NCBI RefSeq assembly: GCF_963576615.1 | Contig: NC_088714.1 | Span: forward strand, 744,001-808,000 | Direction of reading: 5' to 3' | DNA length: 64,000 bases | Source: Watersipora subatra | Lineage: Eukaryota; Bryozoa; Gymnolaemata; Cheilostomatida; Watersiporidae | Shown: piece by piece, positions 50,050 to 64,000 of the stretch | Layout of the letters: each line of letters opens with the position of its first letter | Numbering within the stretch: the first letter of the stretch is position 1 | The notes under the pieces: model-generated | What the model saw: only the letters and a program-made list of their open reading frames with translations | What the model was told of the DNA's origin: nothing | Database searches by the model: none | Position numbers and translations under genes: made by a program

Positions 50050-51700
50050 TCTAGTAATAATAATGGGCACTAAGTGGCATTTAGTAGCCTGTTTTAAAAG
50101 TAACTGTACTGAGCCTGTTCAATATTGACTCAAGCATAGGCACACCATGAGGAACAAACCTGAAGACAACTTAATGGCTCGACTATTGTAATTAATTTGA
50201 GAGATGAAAAACACCGTTTTATGATTCGGATGATACTAGTTTATATGCGCTCGTATCTGGCCATAATAACCAATTTGCTATGCACCATGTTTAGCTGCAG
50301 TATAGCTTGAGAAAATATTTTACAAAAGGTTGGTGAAACACAACTCCTTTGCCTTGCATGCCATCAATTTATTTTGACTGAAGGTGACTGTATGTATGCT
50401 GGAGTTATCTGCTCAATACTAAATCTAGAGTTTAAACTAAGTATATTTATAAGTCACATGCTTCCTCCTTTATTGGTGTAATGATATTACATATCAACAT
50501 AGTCTCAATATTGAAAACGAAGCTCATTGCACACTGAAAGAAAACCTTAAAAAGTGTTTTCCAGTTTGAAACTAATCACTGTTTCCGCTTTTGAGTGCTC
50601 TCGAGCCCTTTGGCATTTCTTAATGTGGAGTTGTGCTTTCACAATTAGAAACACTTATTATGATGATCATGCAGAGGCTTCTTCTTTTTTTCCAGCTTAG
50701 AAAGGGTTTGAACTTATTTAAGAAACACCAAGCAGTTTGTAAGAGTGACCTCTGAGCTATCGAGGCAAAAAGGTAATCCCCTTCATTTAGAAATACAGTC
50801 AAGATCCTGAGGCTATCTCTAAAGCCTATCAGGTAGGCTCACTGCTTTTGTGTGTTGTAAGCTACTTTGTCCTATCATGCAAGACTTTCATCCTTGACCA
50901 TCCAGCTCTACTCCTTTAATAGATTGTCCCACTTTCAGCTTAAAAAGACAATAAACCTGGTAGGTCCTTAGTCTAATGAGTGAGTCAAGTTTCAGCTGTG
51001 TAAACAACTTCAAGAATAAACACGTTTGTTTGAACTCTGCTGTCTTTTCTAAATAATCAGATAACATGGCTGTTCTCTGAAGAAGGCACAACAGAAAGTG
51101 GGTACACAGATAGCAGTATGCTGATAAAAGGAAACTGAACAGCAATTATGGGAGTATATAGAATTGTGCAACGATTACATCACAAAAGCAGATAAACTTT
51201 AATAATACTATTAGGTGCAGGAGCTGTTGTCCCCCGCAGCACTAAAATCCACATGTTACATTCACAATAAGTCGAAACATTGTTTTAGTTTCAGAAACAC
51301 CCTTCTTGAAGCACGCTATTACAAAGAAATCCTTTAATGATGTTTACCCAGACTAAAGAATGGAAACTATTTAACAGGTTGAAGGCAGCACTATCAACTA
51401 TTTTATTAAATGGAGCACCTGCTGCAAGAGTCAGAGTATCAAATGAACTTATGCATTGTCCCATACTCTGTACATATTGCAGCAGACTAACTGTTCTATT
51501 GTATAATTATTTGTATGCTATCCTTGAAAAACTCAAATTCAGTGAGTGAAATTATTTTCTCATTAACTTGAAAAATTGTGTAGATGGGGCATAATTCCTA
51601 TATTGTCTGTGCTTGAAAAACTTTGTCTCAGAAATGACTTTCCAGTGCATAGATATAAGGCATTGATGTCTCTCTATGGGGTAGGTATACAGTATACATT
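50050..51700. other. No gene recognised
   Basis: Unique sequence without a convincing exon or element. Short open frames exist on both strands but lack splice support or recognisable content. Confidence 0.45.
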
Positions 51701-51729
51701 ATACACCGTTGATGTTTTTCCAAGTGATA

Positions 51730-52925
51730 GACATGGGGCATATATGACTGACTGTTCGTGGGATAGGCATAGTGCATATATGACTGTCTATGGGATAGGC
51801 ATAGTGCATAGATGACTGTCCATGGGGTAGGCATAGGGCATATATGACTGTCTATGGGGTAGGCATAGATGACTGTCCACGGAATAGGCATAGTGCATAG
51901 ATGACTGTCCATAGAGTAAGCATAGGTCATATATGACTGTCTATGGGGTAGGCATAGTGCATATATGACTGTCCATGGGGTAGGCATAAGGCATATATGA
52001 CTGTCCATGAGGTAGGCATAGTGCGTAGATGATTGTCCATGGGGTAAGCATAGGGCATATATGACTGTCCATGAAGTAGGCATAGTGCATAGATGACTGT
52101 CCATGGGGTAAGAATAGGGCATATATGACTGTCTATTGGGTAAGCATAGGGCATAGATGACTGTCCATGGGATAGGCATAGTGCATATATGACTGTCCAT
52201 GGGGTAAGCATAGGGCATATATGACTGTCCATGAAGTAGGCATAGTGCATAGATGACTGTCCATGGGGTAAGCATAGGGCATATATGACTGTCTATGGGG
52301 TAAGCATAGGGCATAGATGACTGTCCATGGGATAGGCATAGTGCATAGATGACTGTCCATGGGGTAGGCATAGGGCATAGATGACTGTCCATGGAGTAGG
52401 CATAGGGCATAGATGACTGCCCATGGGTTAGGCATAATGCATAGATGACTGTCCATGAGGTAAGCATAGGGCATATATGACTGTCCATGGAATAGGCATA
52501 GGGCATATATGACTGTCCTTGAGGTAAGCATAGGGCATATATGACTGTCCATGGGGTAGGCATAGGGCATATATGACTGTCCATGGGGTAAGCATAGGGC
52601 ATATATGACTGTCCATGAAGTAGGCATAGTGCATAGATGACTGTCCATGGGGTAAGAATAGGGCATATATGACTGTCTATTGGGTAAGCATAGGGCATAG
52701 ATGACTGCCCATGGGATAGGCATAGTGCATATATGACTGTCCATGGGGTAAGCATAGGGCATATATGACTGTCCATGAAGTAGGCATAGTGCATAGATGA
52801 CTGTCCATGGGGTAAGCATAGGGCATATATGACTGTCTATGGGGTAAGCATAGTGCATAGATGACTGTCCATGGAGTAGGCATAGGGAATATATGACTGT
52901 CCATGGGGTAGGCATAGGGGATAGA
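51730..52925. repeat. 32-bp minisatellite, about 37 units
   Basis: Unit atgactgtccatggggtaag plus catagggcatat. It is 0.1 kb from the MCT-3 3' end. The minus strand is stop-free in all frames over most of the array (up to 388 codons) because 32 is not a multiple of three and no phase has a stop. Confidence 0.96.
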
Positions 52926-54189
52926 TTAAACAAAAAGCAATCCAACAGCATTTAGTCAATAACAAACCAAAAGATAATAGAATTATTAGAGCTCTGAGGA
53001 ACTGTAAGAAGTTAAGAGCTGAGCAGTCAGCTATCAGGTAACATAGCTGATGAATTCAATAGAGTCTTGGGTAACTTCACTTTTCAACTTTTGTCTTGGC
53101 TTCTGAAGAAATCTTTTTAAAAAAGGTGTGAAAATGCCGGCAGATGTGAAAAGTGATGCTGATGCTAGGTAGAGAGCTGCTTTGTCATTGACTGTCTCCT
53201 GGATGAATGTCTCTACTGTCTCCTGACTAATATCAAGCTCTTGGCTTTCGTCACTATTAGCCCACCCAATCCTTCATTCTGAATTCAGAATACAATCGGA
53301 AACAACCAGAATTAGTCTAATTTAAAAGTACCGAAGTAATTTTTATTATAGCAAGAGCGGCGTTTATCCATCTGTCTGAGGCAACAGTTGGCGGTTAGAA
53401 AAAAATTACATTGGATGGGTTTTGAACTCGTAAATAGTGATATCACAAGAAGACAGGATTGTAAATAGTTGGTAGTCTTATGAGATGTCAACAGTACTTT
53501 CTCATAATAGCGTCAGGTCCATTCAGCAAGAATCTTGGCTGAGAGAGCTGAAGTTCTCTAAGTTGGTAATAATTACTGCTTATTAAAGAGACATATTAGT
53601 GTTTACTGGAAGCTTCTGATGTCCATAGGACAAAATTACCTTCACCTTTTAGATAGTAGCTCACCTTCAGACTTGATGAAGGTCAAGGTAAAGATGGAAA
53701 TACCGAGCACAAAAATGCTGACAGTTTGTAGTAAGACAGCACTGAACTCTGTACATGCAGTCAGTAGAAGATAGACAACAGCAGAGATAATCTGTGTAAT
53801 TCCTTGGATGGAGAGAGCATTGGCTATCTGTAAGTAAAAAAAAAAATCAATATATACATAATACATGTGTAATATCTCACTATAATATGTTTAGTTATAT
53901 TATATCAGTCACTTGATATGGTATTGTATCATAATATACTTACTATAATATAATATATCTTTTCTTATCCTATTAAAATCTAATGATTTTTGGTCATAAT
54001 AGTGTATTTTACTATGTTATAACATATGGTTTAATTGGTCTAATAGATTTAATTGCTAAATTGGTCAAGGCCAACACGTTTCACGCGAGCAATTGTATTA
54101 TCTCAAGTAGGAATAGCCTCTACATTCTTTCTCTGTTTGGTCAGACAAAGTACCAAACAAGACGGTGCGGTATCTCATTTTTACATTTG

Positions 54190-54297
54190 TACCAGTATCA
54201 AGAGGTGTCAGTATCAAGAGGTACCAGTATCAAGAGGTACCAGTATCAAGAAGTACCAGTATCAAAAGGTACCAGTGTCAAGAGGTATCAGTATCGT
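54190..54297. repeat. 16-bp minisatellite, about 6.5 units
   Basis: Unit aggtaccagtatcaag, in the interval between MCT-3 exons 7 and 4. Plus-strand frames show a 16-residue period. Confidence 0.93.
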
Positions 54298-54764
54298 CGT
54301 ATTCAAAGTTTTGATAGATATTCTTTGCTGGAACACTAACCTTGTTTATACACACACTTCTATGGTTAACGAATGGTTATTATTAATTCAACCTATTCAG
54401 GATTTTTATTTTGTTTTCTCAGTTCGTACTAATTGTATCATTACCAAGTCGTTATTATTGTAATCACAGCTAAACCAACTTAATTTAGCTATTACTTGCT
54501 AATTATTTCACATTCACATTTAAACACTATTATAGTTGTTTTATTTTGTTTCTCAATTTATTTGACCAGCAGCAAACATTTTTTAGTTACAGTTTCGAAA
54601 GTTACAGTTGTTTGACAAAGTTTGAAAACTTTTGCAGTTGTTTTATTTTTTCTCTCAATTTATTTCAACTACACAAAACACTTCTCTTATGATATGAAGT
54701 TTGAAAGTTAGAATGGTAACTTTTGTTATATGTTAAATGAAAAAAAGTTTTTTGTGCAAAGACT

Positions 54765-54800
54765 TTTATTGCCTGGGCAATGCCTGGCATTCAACTAGTA
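54765..54800. repeat. Short recurrent interspersed motif
   Basis: ttgcctgggcaatgcctggc followed by attcaactagtata. Relatives: 58336-58372 (ctagcggaatgcccggcatt, gcacgggtatt) and fragments near 915, 46400 and 61383. It looks like the end of a dispersed repeat family present in several degenerate copies. Confidence 0.4.
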
Positions 54801-55007
54801 TAACATATGCTATGCTATATAACGTGTATATTACATGATATTATACAGTATTATATAATATGATATTGCAATTTATTATATTATATAGTGATTTATTATG
54901 ATATATTGTATTGTACTATATTATATCAGAATTTAGTAAATTAAATTATGTTTTTTATGGTATATTATACTTAATAGCAACAAATTAAAAAGAACCACAA
55001 ACTGCAA

Positions 55008-55230
55008 TTAGGCATGCTTCCATTCCTCACGGTTCCGTTGCAACTGGGCTAAGACTACAAACTGCAACTGAGCATGCTTCCGTCCCTCACGGTTCCGTTG
55101 CAACTGGGCTATGACCACAAACTGCAACTGGGCATGCTTCCGTCCCTCACGGTTTCGTTGCAACTGGGCTAAGACCACAAACTGCAACTGGGCATGCTTC
55201 CGTCTCTCACGGTTCCGTCGCAACTGGGCC
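55008..55230. repeat. 60-bp minisatellite, about 3.7 units
   Basis: Unit gcatgcttccgtccctcacg plus gttccgttgcaactgggcta plus agaccacaaactgcaactgg. It is GC-richer than its surroundings, and the minus frame shows a 20-residue period (AQLQRNREGRKHAQLQFVV); a translation artefact of the unit length. Confidence 0.93.
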
Positions 55231-55533
55231 AAGCCAAGATCACAGAATCGTTGCTGGTGTAAAAGTGCTCTTAGCTACCCACAACTAAGGGATTAGTAAC
55301 AATAAGGCTGGTTGCAGTGACTGAAACCTTTACTAAAACACCTTGATGCAAGCTGTAGATTTGTGTATTGTTTACCCTAGTTAAGGTAATTTTAATATAT
55401 ATTTATTTCAGCTTTGACCAGGCATTTGTACAATAATTATACTTGCGCCTGTCTCTATGCACAAAATGTTCAGCGATATTGTATACATGTATTTGGACGT
55501 GCAGTAAGCTCAACTGATACAAACCACACTTAC

Positions 55534-55644
55534 CTCAGCATCTTCACTCTGAGACAGAAGAATATCTAGGTTGGTTTTATTCAAATCCTGGTCCCATTCC
55601 GACCTGTCTGCAGCTGTATAAATGCCAGAAAGCTTTTTCACGAC
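55534..55644 (-). pseudogene. MCT-3 exon 4 remnant (central loop)
   Basis: Reading on the minus strand, GIYTAADRSEWDQDLNKTNL then DILLSQSEDAE ends at a gtaag donor. It aligns with SIYIIPDSEGSELVIRTNMD-IRLSQ of MCT-2 exon 4, sharing the I-Y, D-x-S/E, TN-x-DI and LSQ positions. It begins only a few bases after the exon 3 donor, so a deletion joined the two. Confidence 0.55.
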
Positions 55645-55913
55645 CTACCTATAATGATGAGAGCGAGTTACCAACTCAGTGCAGTCATTAAATATCTCCA
55701 CAGCTGGAGCACAACCACGGTAGCCAGGTTCAAGGACAAACAAGCGGCACCAAAGGGGCCAATCTGCTTCCCAGGGAAATATTCTTTAATGATGTTGGTG
55801 GTCGCTACATGAAGCATACCGCTTCCAGAACCTACAGTACATACATACAGGTCCGTAATACATGCACATACATAATCCATAGTTAACTGGTGCTGTAGTA
55901 GCAATGTAGTAGT

Positions 55914-56838
55914 AAAAAATAATAACAGTAATATATTGCCCAACATCGGTCACTATATACTTCGATCTTGTAAATTCGAATGCTTATTCTTATAATTAAA
56001 TCTTATAAAATCGAATAATTATTCCTATAATTGTTAGATATTCAGACAGGAAGTTCTCTTTATTTAATCAGGTCAAGGTTACAACAATGTATAATAACAA
56101 GGTCAAGGGCATTCAGTATAATAATAGAGTTAGTAGAATAGTAGATGAGCTAGTTATGTACAGCCAACAATAATTAAATCTTATAAAATTGAATAACTAT
56201 TCTTATAATTATTAAATATTGCAATAATCTCATAAGAATCGTTAAAAAATTATCATCGTCATTTCCTTCACTTTCACTGCTTTGGATATCAGTTGAAATA
56301 CCAAAGTACTCATAAGTGTCCAAAATGTCAGTTACTTTGAAATCGGCAAAAAAGAAACGATTGCTTTTCAGAACTTCTACGTTAATTACAGAAACCTTCG
56401 GCAATTGGACAATGATACAGACTGGTGAAATGTGCCCGTTTTTTTTGTGAAATGTGCACGACTTAATGGTTCTATTCTCTGTCGCTCGGTATTTCGGTTG
56501 TCGGTCTTACTTTTGATAAAAAATAAGGCTTGTCAAGTTTTAATAACGATTTTAGGCCGATATAATCTGTCTATTTATGTATAATCTGATCAGATGGGTA
56601 AGGTTTAGGAAATTTTTTACAAACAATAAAGACTTGGTAACATATTTAAATAGGTTTATATGTGTTTTGTATCGTTATTATACTTTAACGACTACATTGA
56701 AAAATGGTTAAATTCATTGGTGGGATTTCGGTACAAGGGTTTGCGACGTTGTTGATGAATACTTTTCGGGAGTTGTGTGCACATATGCATTTATCATAAA
56801 TCTCCCAAACCATTGCTTCGCTCGTGTTTGGTCATGGG
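55914..56838 (-). mobile_element. Interspersed repeat, copy 3 (truncated, with an internal insertion)
   Basis: The right end tttggtcatggg matches the other copies; the opposite end is missing. The short frame on the minus strand (56174-56404) reads MPKVSVINVEVLKSNRFFFA, DFKVTDILDTYEYFGISTDI and QSSESEGNDDD. A stretch of about 125 bp at 56041-56165 (tcagacaggaagttctcttt...) is not in the other copies and looks like a later insertion. Confidence 0.6.
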
Positions 56839-57124
56839 AATAGTAGTAGCCTAATCATTTTCTGAAAGTGTGAATTTAAAATAATGAGTCTCTCCTGTCA
56901 CACGGGTGCAACAGTTACAATCGTTGCTTGCAGTGTTTGAAAAGACCAACAAAAGCTGCGTAAGGTATGACCTCCGCCAGCCAACGGCGTCACTTTACCT
57001 TCTAATAAAGCAAATATATTACAGAGTTGAAATAATTGTAAAGATTTCTTAGCCAATATGGATGGTGGTTCGATCAGACATTGATCCCAAAGACAAAAGT
57101 GAGTTTGCTGCATGGTATTTTATG

Positions 57125-57400
57125 GGACAAGACTGTGAGAGAGAATGAGAGGTATGTAAGATTTTCATAGAATTAGTGAGTCATGTATTGAAATGAATAA
57201 TGACAAGTGGATAGAAACCCATCATCTCTTTAGACTGAGATCACAGCTTTGTTGACAAAGCTGATATTTAATAGACAAGACTGTGAGAGAGAATGAGAGG
57301 TATGTAAGATTTTCATCGAGTTAGTGAGTCATGTATTGAAATGAATGTAATGACAAGTGAATAGAAACCCAGCATCTCTTTAGACTGAGATCACAGCTTT
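57125..57400. repeat. Approx. 160-bp tandem duplication containing the LINE empty site
   Basis: gactgtgagagagaatgaga and the following bases, through gatcacagctttgttgacaa, occur twice. The block at 19260-19330 plus 22140-22200 has this once, interrupted by the LINE. Confidence 0.85.
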
Positions 57401-57535
57401 GTTGACAAAAACAAGAGATTTTATTGTTTTAACCAGTGTAGCATGCCATGTCGTTTCTGAGACGGGTCATTTTGTGAATATGTATATAAATACATCTTTA
57501 TACGCAGCTATTTTTCTTTTTGATGTAAAACTTAC

Positions 57536-57690
57536 ATGGCAGAGCATAGCCTTATATAGAACATTAAATGGCAAGCTTGCTTTGGACATTTTCGCTAAAC
57601 TGAGGCTTAGCATTGTTGGTCCAAAGGCTGATGCGCTGTATAAGGCTCTCCCTATCAAGCCTTGTATCTCTCTTTTGAGGGGTTTGATCG
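57536..57690 (-). other. Candidate conserved exon, second copy
   Basis: Reads IQGLIGRALYSASAFGPTML then SLSLAKMSKASLPFNVLYKA and MLCH before a gtaagt donor. Differences from 22329-22473 are conservative or silent. It lies 0.45 kb 3' of MCT-4 exon 9. Confidence 0.33.
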
Positions 57691-57759
57691 TTGTCTCTGT
57701 GTGTTATTCTAATTCATTTTCGTAAACAGGATAGATTGACATACTTGTACTATAAATTT

Positions 57760-58030
57760 AGTAGACAACAGATAGATCACTAAAAGTGTGACACAAAGAT
57801 ACTTCTATGGGTTTCAGTAGAGAACGATTAGGTCACTAACAGTGTGACACAAAGATACTTCTATGAATTTCAGTAGAGAACGATTAGGCCACTAACAATG
57901 TGACACAAAGATACCTCTATGAATTTTAGTAAAGAACAAATAGGTCACCAACAATGTGACACAGAAATACTTCTATGAAATTCAGTAGACAACAGATAGG
58001 CCACTAACAATGTGACACAAAAATACATTC
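57760..58030. repeat. 56-bp minisatellite, about five units
   Basis: Same unit as 22545-22826 (cactaacaatgtgacacaaa), at the homologous place after MCT-4. Confidence 0.9.
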
Positions 58031-58137
58031 ATAAAGGATAAATGGGTCTATACAGTAGCTCTCTCCCTCGTCTAATAACACCAAACAACTTTGGCATTTA
58101 TAGTGTAAGACAAACGTGTAGGACTAGCCAACTTTTG

Positions 58138-62323
<4,186 letters not shown>

Positions 62324-62369
62324 CTGTAAAAAAGAATATACGTATATGCGTAATATCTCAGCATAATAC

Positions 62370-63120
62370 ATTTAATTATATTATATAGTCCTATGATATT
62401 GTATTACATCATAATATACTTACTATAATATAATATATCTTTTCATATCCTATTATAACACATTGTTTTTTGGTATTTTGTCATATAGTGTATTTTAATA
62501 TGTTATATCATATTACAATATTTATTACAAACTATTCTTTGATATACTATATTATATGCTAAGATGTTATATGAAATTATATTTTATTGTATTATCCTAC
62601 AACATATTATACTTCATGGTATAAATAAGTTATATATTGTACTATATTGTATTATTTTGTATCGTATTGTATTAAATAATGTGTTTATTAACTTATATTA
62701 TCTTATACTGCACAATGATATGTTATACTCAATTGTATTATGCTATATTATAATATATTATAACCTTACTCTGTTATATTGTATTACATCATAATATTTG
62801 ATGGTAGATGATTAAATTGTAATTATATAAACTAATATTATATTATCTTATACTGGTAATATTTTATTGTACATTTTTGTACTATAACACATCATATAAT
62901 ATTATTTTGTATTATACTATGTTATATTGTAGGTCTATTATATTATAGTAGATTACATTACATCATTCTGTTTTACAACATGTTTTATTTTATATTGTAT
63001 TCTATTTTATTACTTTATATTATACTATAATATACTATACTTCATAATATATTGTAATCTATTATATTATACTATGTTTTTGCTATATTATACTACAAAG
63101 TAGTGAATTATACTACATGT
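62370..63120. repeat. Low-complexity AT-rich tract
   Basis: Counterpart of 26270-26815 in MCT-4 intron 6, without a fixed period or gene content. The following 63120-63680 is unique AT-rich sequence in which I see no gene. Confidence 0.85.
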
Positions 63121-63689
63121 AGATTGCTCCATGTAGAGAGAGAGTCATTATATCATTCGTTTATACTTTCAACATAGCCTTTAATGTACGTAAACCCCCC
63201 TCCCACTCACGACCTCTGTGACCTATTACTGGCAAGAATTAGCCATAAATGAGCTTGTAGCCTATGAGCCATAGCTCATACACTCCCATGTTTCATCAGG
63301 TATCCAAGCATCAAAGTTATTTATAGGTAATTTGCTGCTTTATTTATAATTCCACGAGCGGCATAAAACTTAATGCAGCTTTTAATTTTTAAATTTTATT
63401 CGAAAACAAAACTCTCTTAGAATGAATAACTACTTCAGAGGTAAAAAACAATGAAAAACGAATTTACATACCGTAGTTTGATAATAGCTAATATATTTGA
63501 TTTATGGTTGGAGGCATTTTGTGCGCTATATCAATAGGCAAATATGTAAGCGTGTATTATTTACTAGTGCATCCTGTACCAACCAGGATGTCTAGAGAGT
63601 TTTACTCTGTTTTTCTTCATATCTGATCAAAAACTCCTTCGAATGTGTTCCAGAGTAACACCAGTGTTTTTGCCAGTTGAACATCAAAA

Positions 63690-64000
63690 CCTGGTCAGAT
63701 ACTAGCCTAAGTCAGATACTAGCCTGAGTCAAATACTAACATGAGTCATATACTAACTTGAGTCAAATACTAGCCTGAGTCAAACACTAACCTGAGTCAG
63801 ATACTAACCTGAGTCAGATACTAACCTGAGTCAGATACTAACCTGAGTCAGATACTAACCTGAGTCAGATACTAACCTGAGTCAGGTACTAACCTGAGTC
63901 ATATACTAACCTGAGTCAGATACTAACCTGAGTCATATACTAGCCTGAGTCAGATACTAACCTGAGTCAGATACTAGCCTGAGTCAGATACTAACCTGAG
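63690..64000. repeat. 17-bp minisatellite, at least 18 units, runs off the right edge
   Basis: Unit gatactaacctgagtca, same family as 26820-26990 and in the same intron position of MCT-4. Confidence 0.96.

Larger units (their letters stand above)
53034..55831 (-). pseudogene. MCT-3: broken MCT-like transporter (pseudogene)
   Basis: Only pieces remain. Exon 3 (55649-55831, 183 nt as in the others) carries an in-frame TAA at 55668-55670, where MCT-1 and MCT-2 have CAA (Gln) after the conserved Trp. The 3' part of exon 4 (about 55534-55644) follows almost directly: intron 3 and the first half of exon 4 are gone. Exons 5 and 6 are not found. Exon 7 (53665-53827, helices 8-9) is intact. Exon 8 (helices 10-11) is missing. 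Exon 9 (53034-53215) is intact but ends ISYVT-stop instead of VSY-stop. Exons 1-2 are not found upstream before MCT-4 exon 9. Exon 7 to exon 9 splicing would stay in frame, so a short transcript is possible, but a functional 12-helix protein is not. Confidence 0.75.

Noticed and set aside
51628-52951. Minus-strand frames up to 388 codons
   Set aside because: Translation of the 32-bp minisatellite; a short unique tail does not make it a gene.
55008-55296. Possible basic repeat protein (AQLQRNREGRKHA)
   Set aside because: Exactly periodic with the 60-bp DNA repeat, no flanking coding sequence.

Overview
The window is eukaryotic and almost certainly from an invertebrate animal. Genes are split by GT-AG introns, the DNA is AT-rich, and mini- and microsatellites are abundant. 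There are animal-type retroelements: a CR1/Jockey-type LINE, Penelope-like elements and a tRNA-derived SINE. Nothing bacterial, and no CRISPR array, is visible. A lophotrochozoan would fit, but the sequence alone does not fix the phylum.

The backbone is a minus-strand tandem cluster of at least four paralogues of a 12-helix major-facilitator transporter resembling the monocarboxylate transporters (SLC16/MCT). From left to right they are: MCT-1 (exons 1-5 at 76-17068; its 3' part lies beyond the left edge), MCT-2 (complete, nine exons, 22934-33485, predicted 487 aa), MCT-3 (53034-55831, a broken pseudogene) and MCT-4 (3' exons at 58138-62323; its 5' part lies beyond the right edge). Equivalent exons have identical lengths and phases. 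Introns and intergenic DNA are also homologous, so the paralogues act as empty-site controls for each other's insertions.

Layout: 1-4380 holds MCT-1 exons 5 to 2-3 with a hammerhead-ribozyme element (3562-3820) in intron 3. 5281-16838 is a giant 43-bp minisatellite of about 269 units inside MCT-1 intron 1; MCT-2 has only about four units there. 17.1-22.9 kb is intergenic with a 5'-truncated LINE. 22.9-33.5 kb is MCT-2. 33.66-34.98 kb is a 62-bp minisatellite. 35-51.7 kb is gene-poor, with a SINE, several minisatellites, a short uncharacterised plus-strand gene model (43982-45037) and an interspersed repeat (47981-49600). 51.7-52.9 kb is a 32-bp minisatellite. 53.0-55.8 kb is MCT-3. 56.8-64 kb is the block homologous to 18.9-27 kb, carrying MCT-4 exons 7-9. 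A broken Penelope-like element (59340-61155) with inverted arms, each holding a hammerhead-like motif, sits in its last intron.

The main observations are: hammerhead ribozymes tied to two retroelements; three insertions dated relative to the gene duplications by empty sites in the same window; an intronic satellite that grew roughly 65-fold in one paralogue; and a minisatellite that multiplies the 3' splice-acceptor sequence of the last transporter exon. All calls were made by eye. Family names rest on recognised motifs, not on searches.
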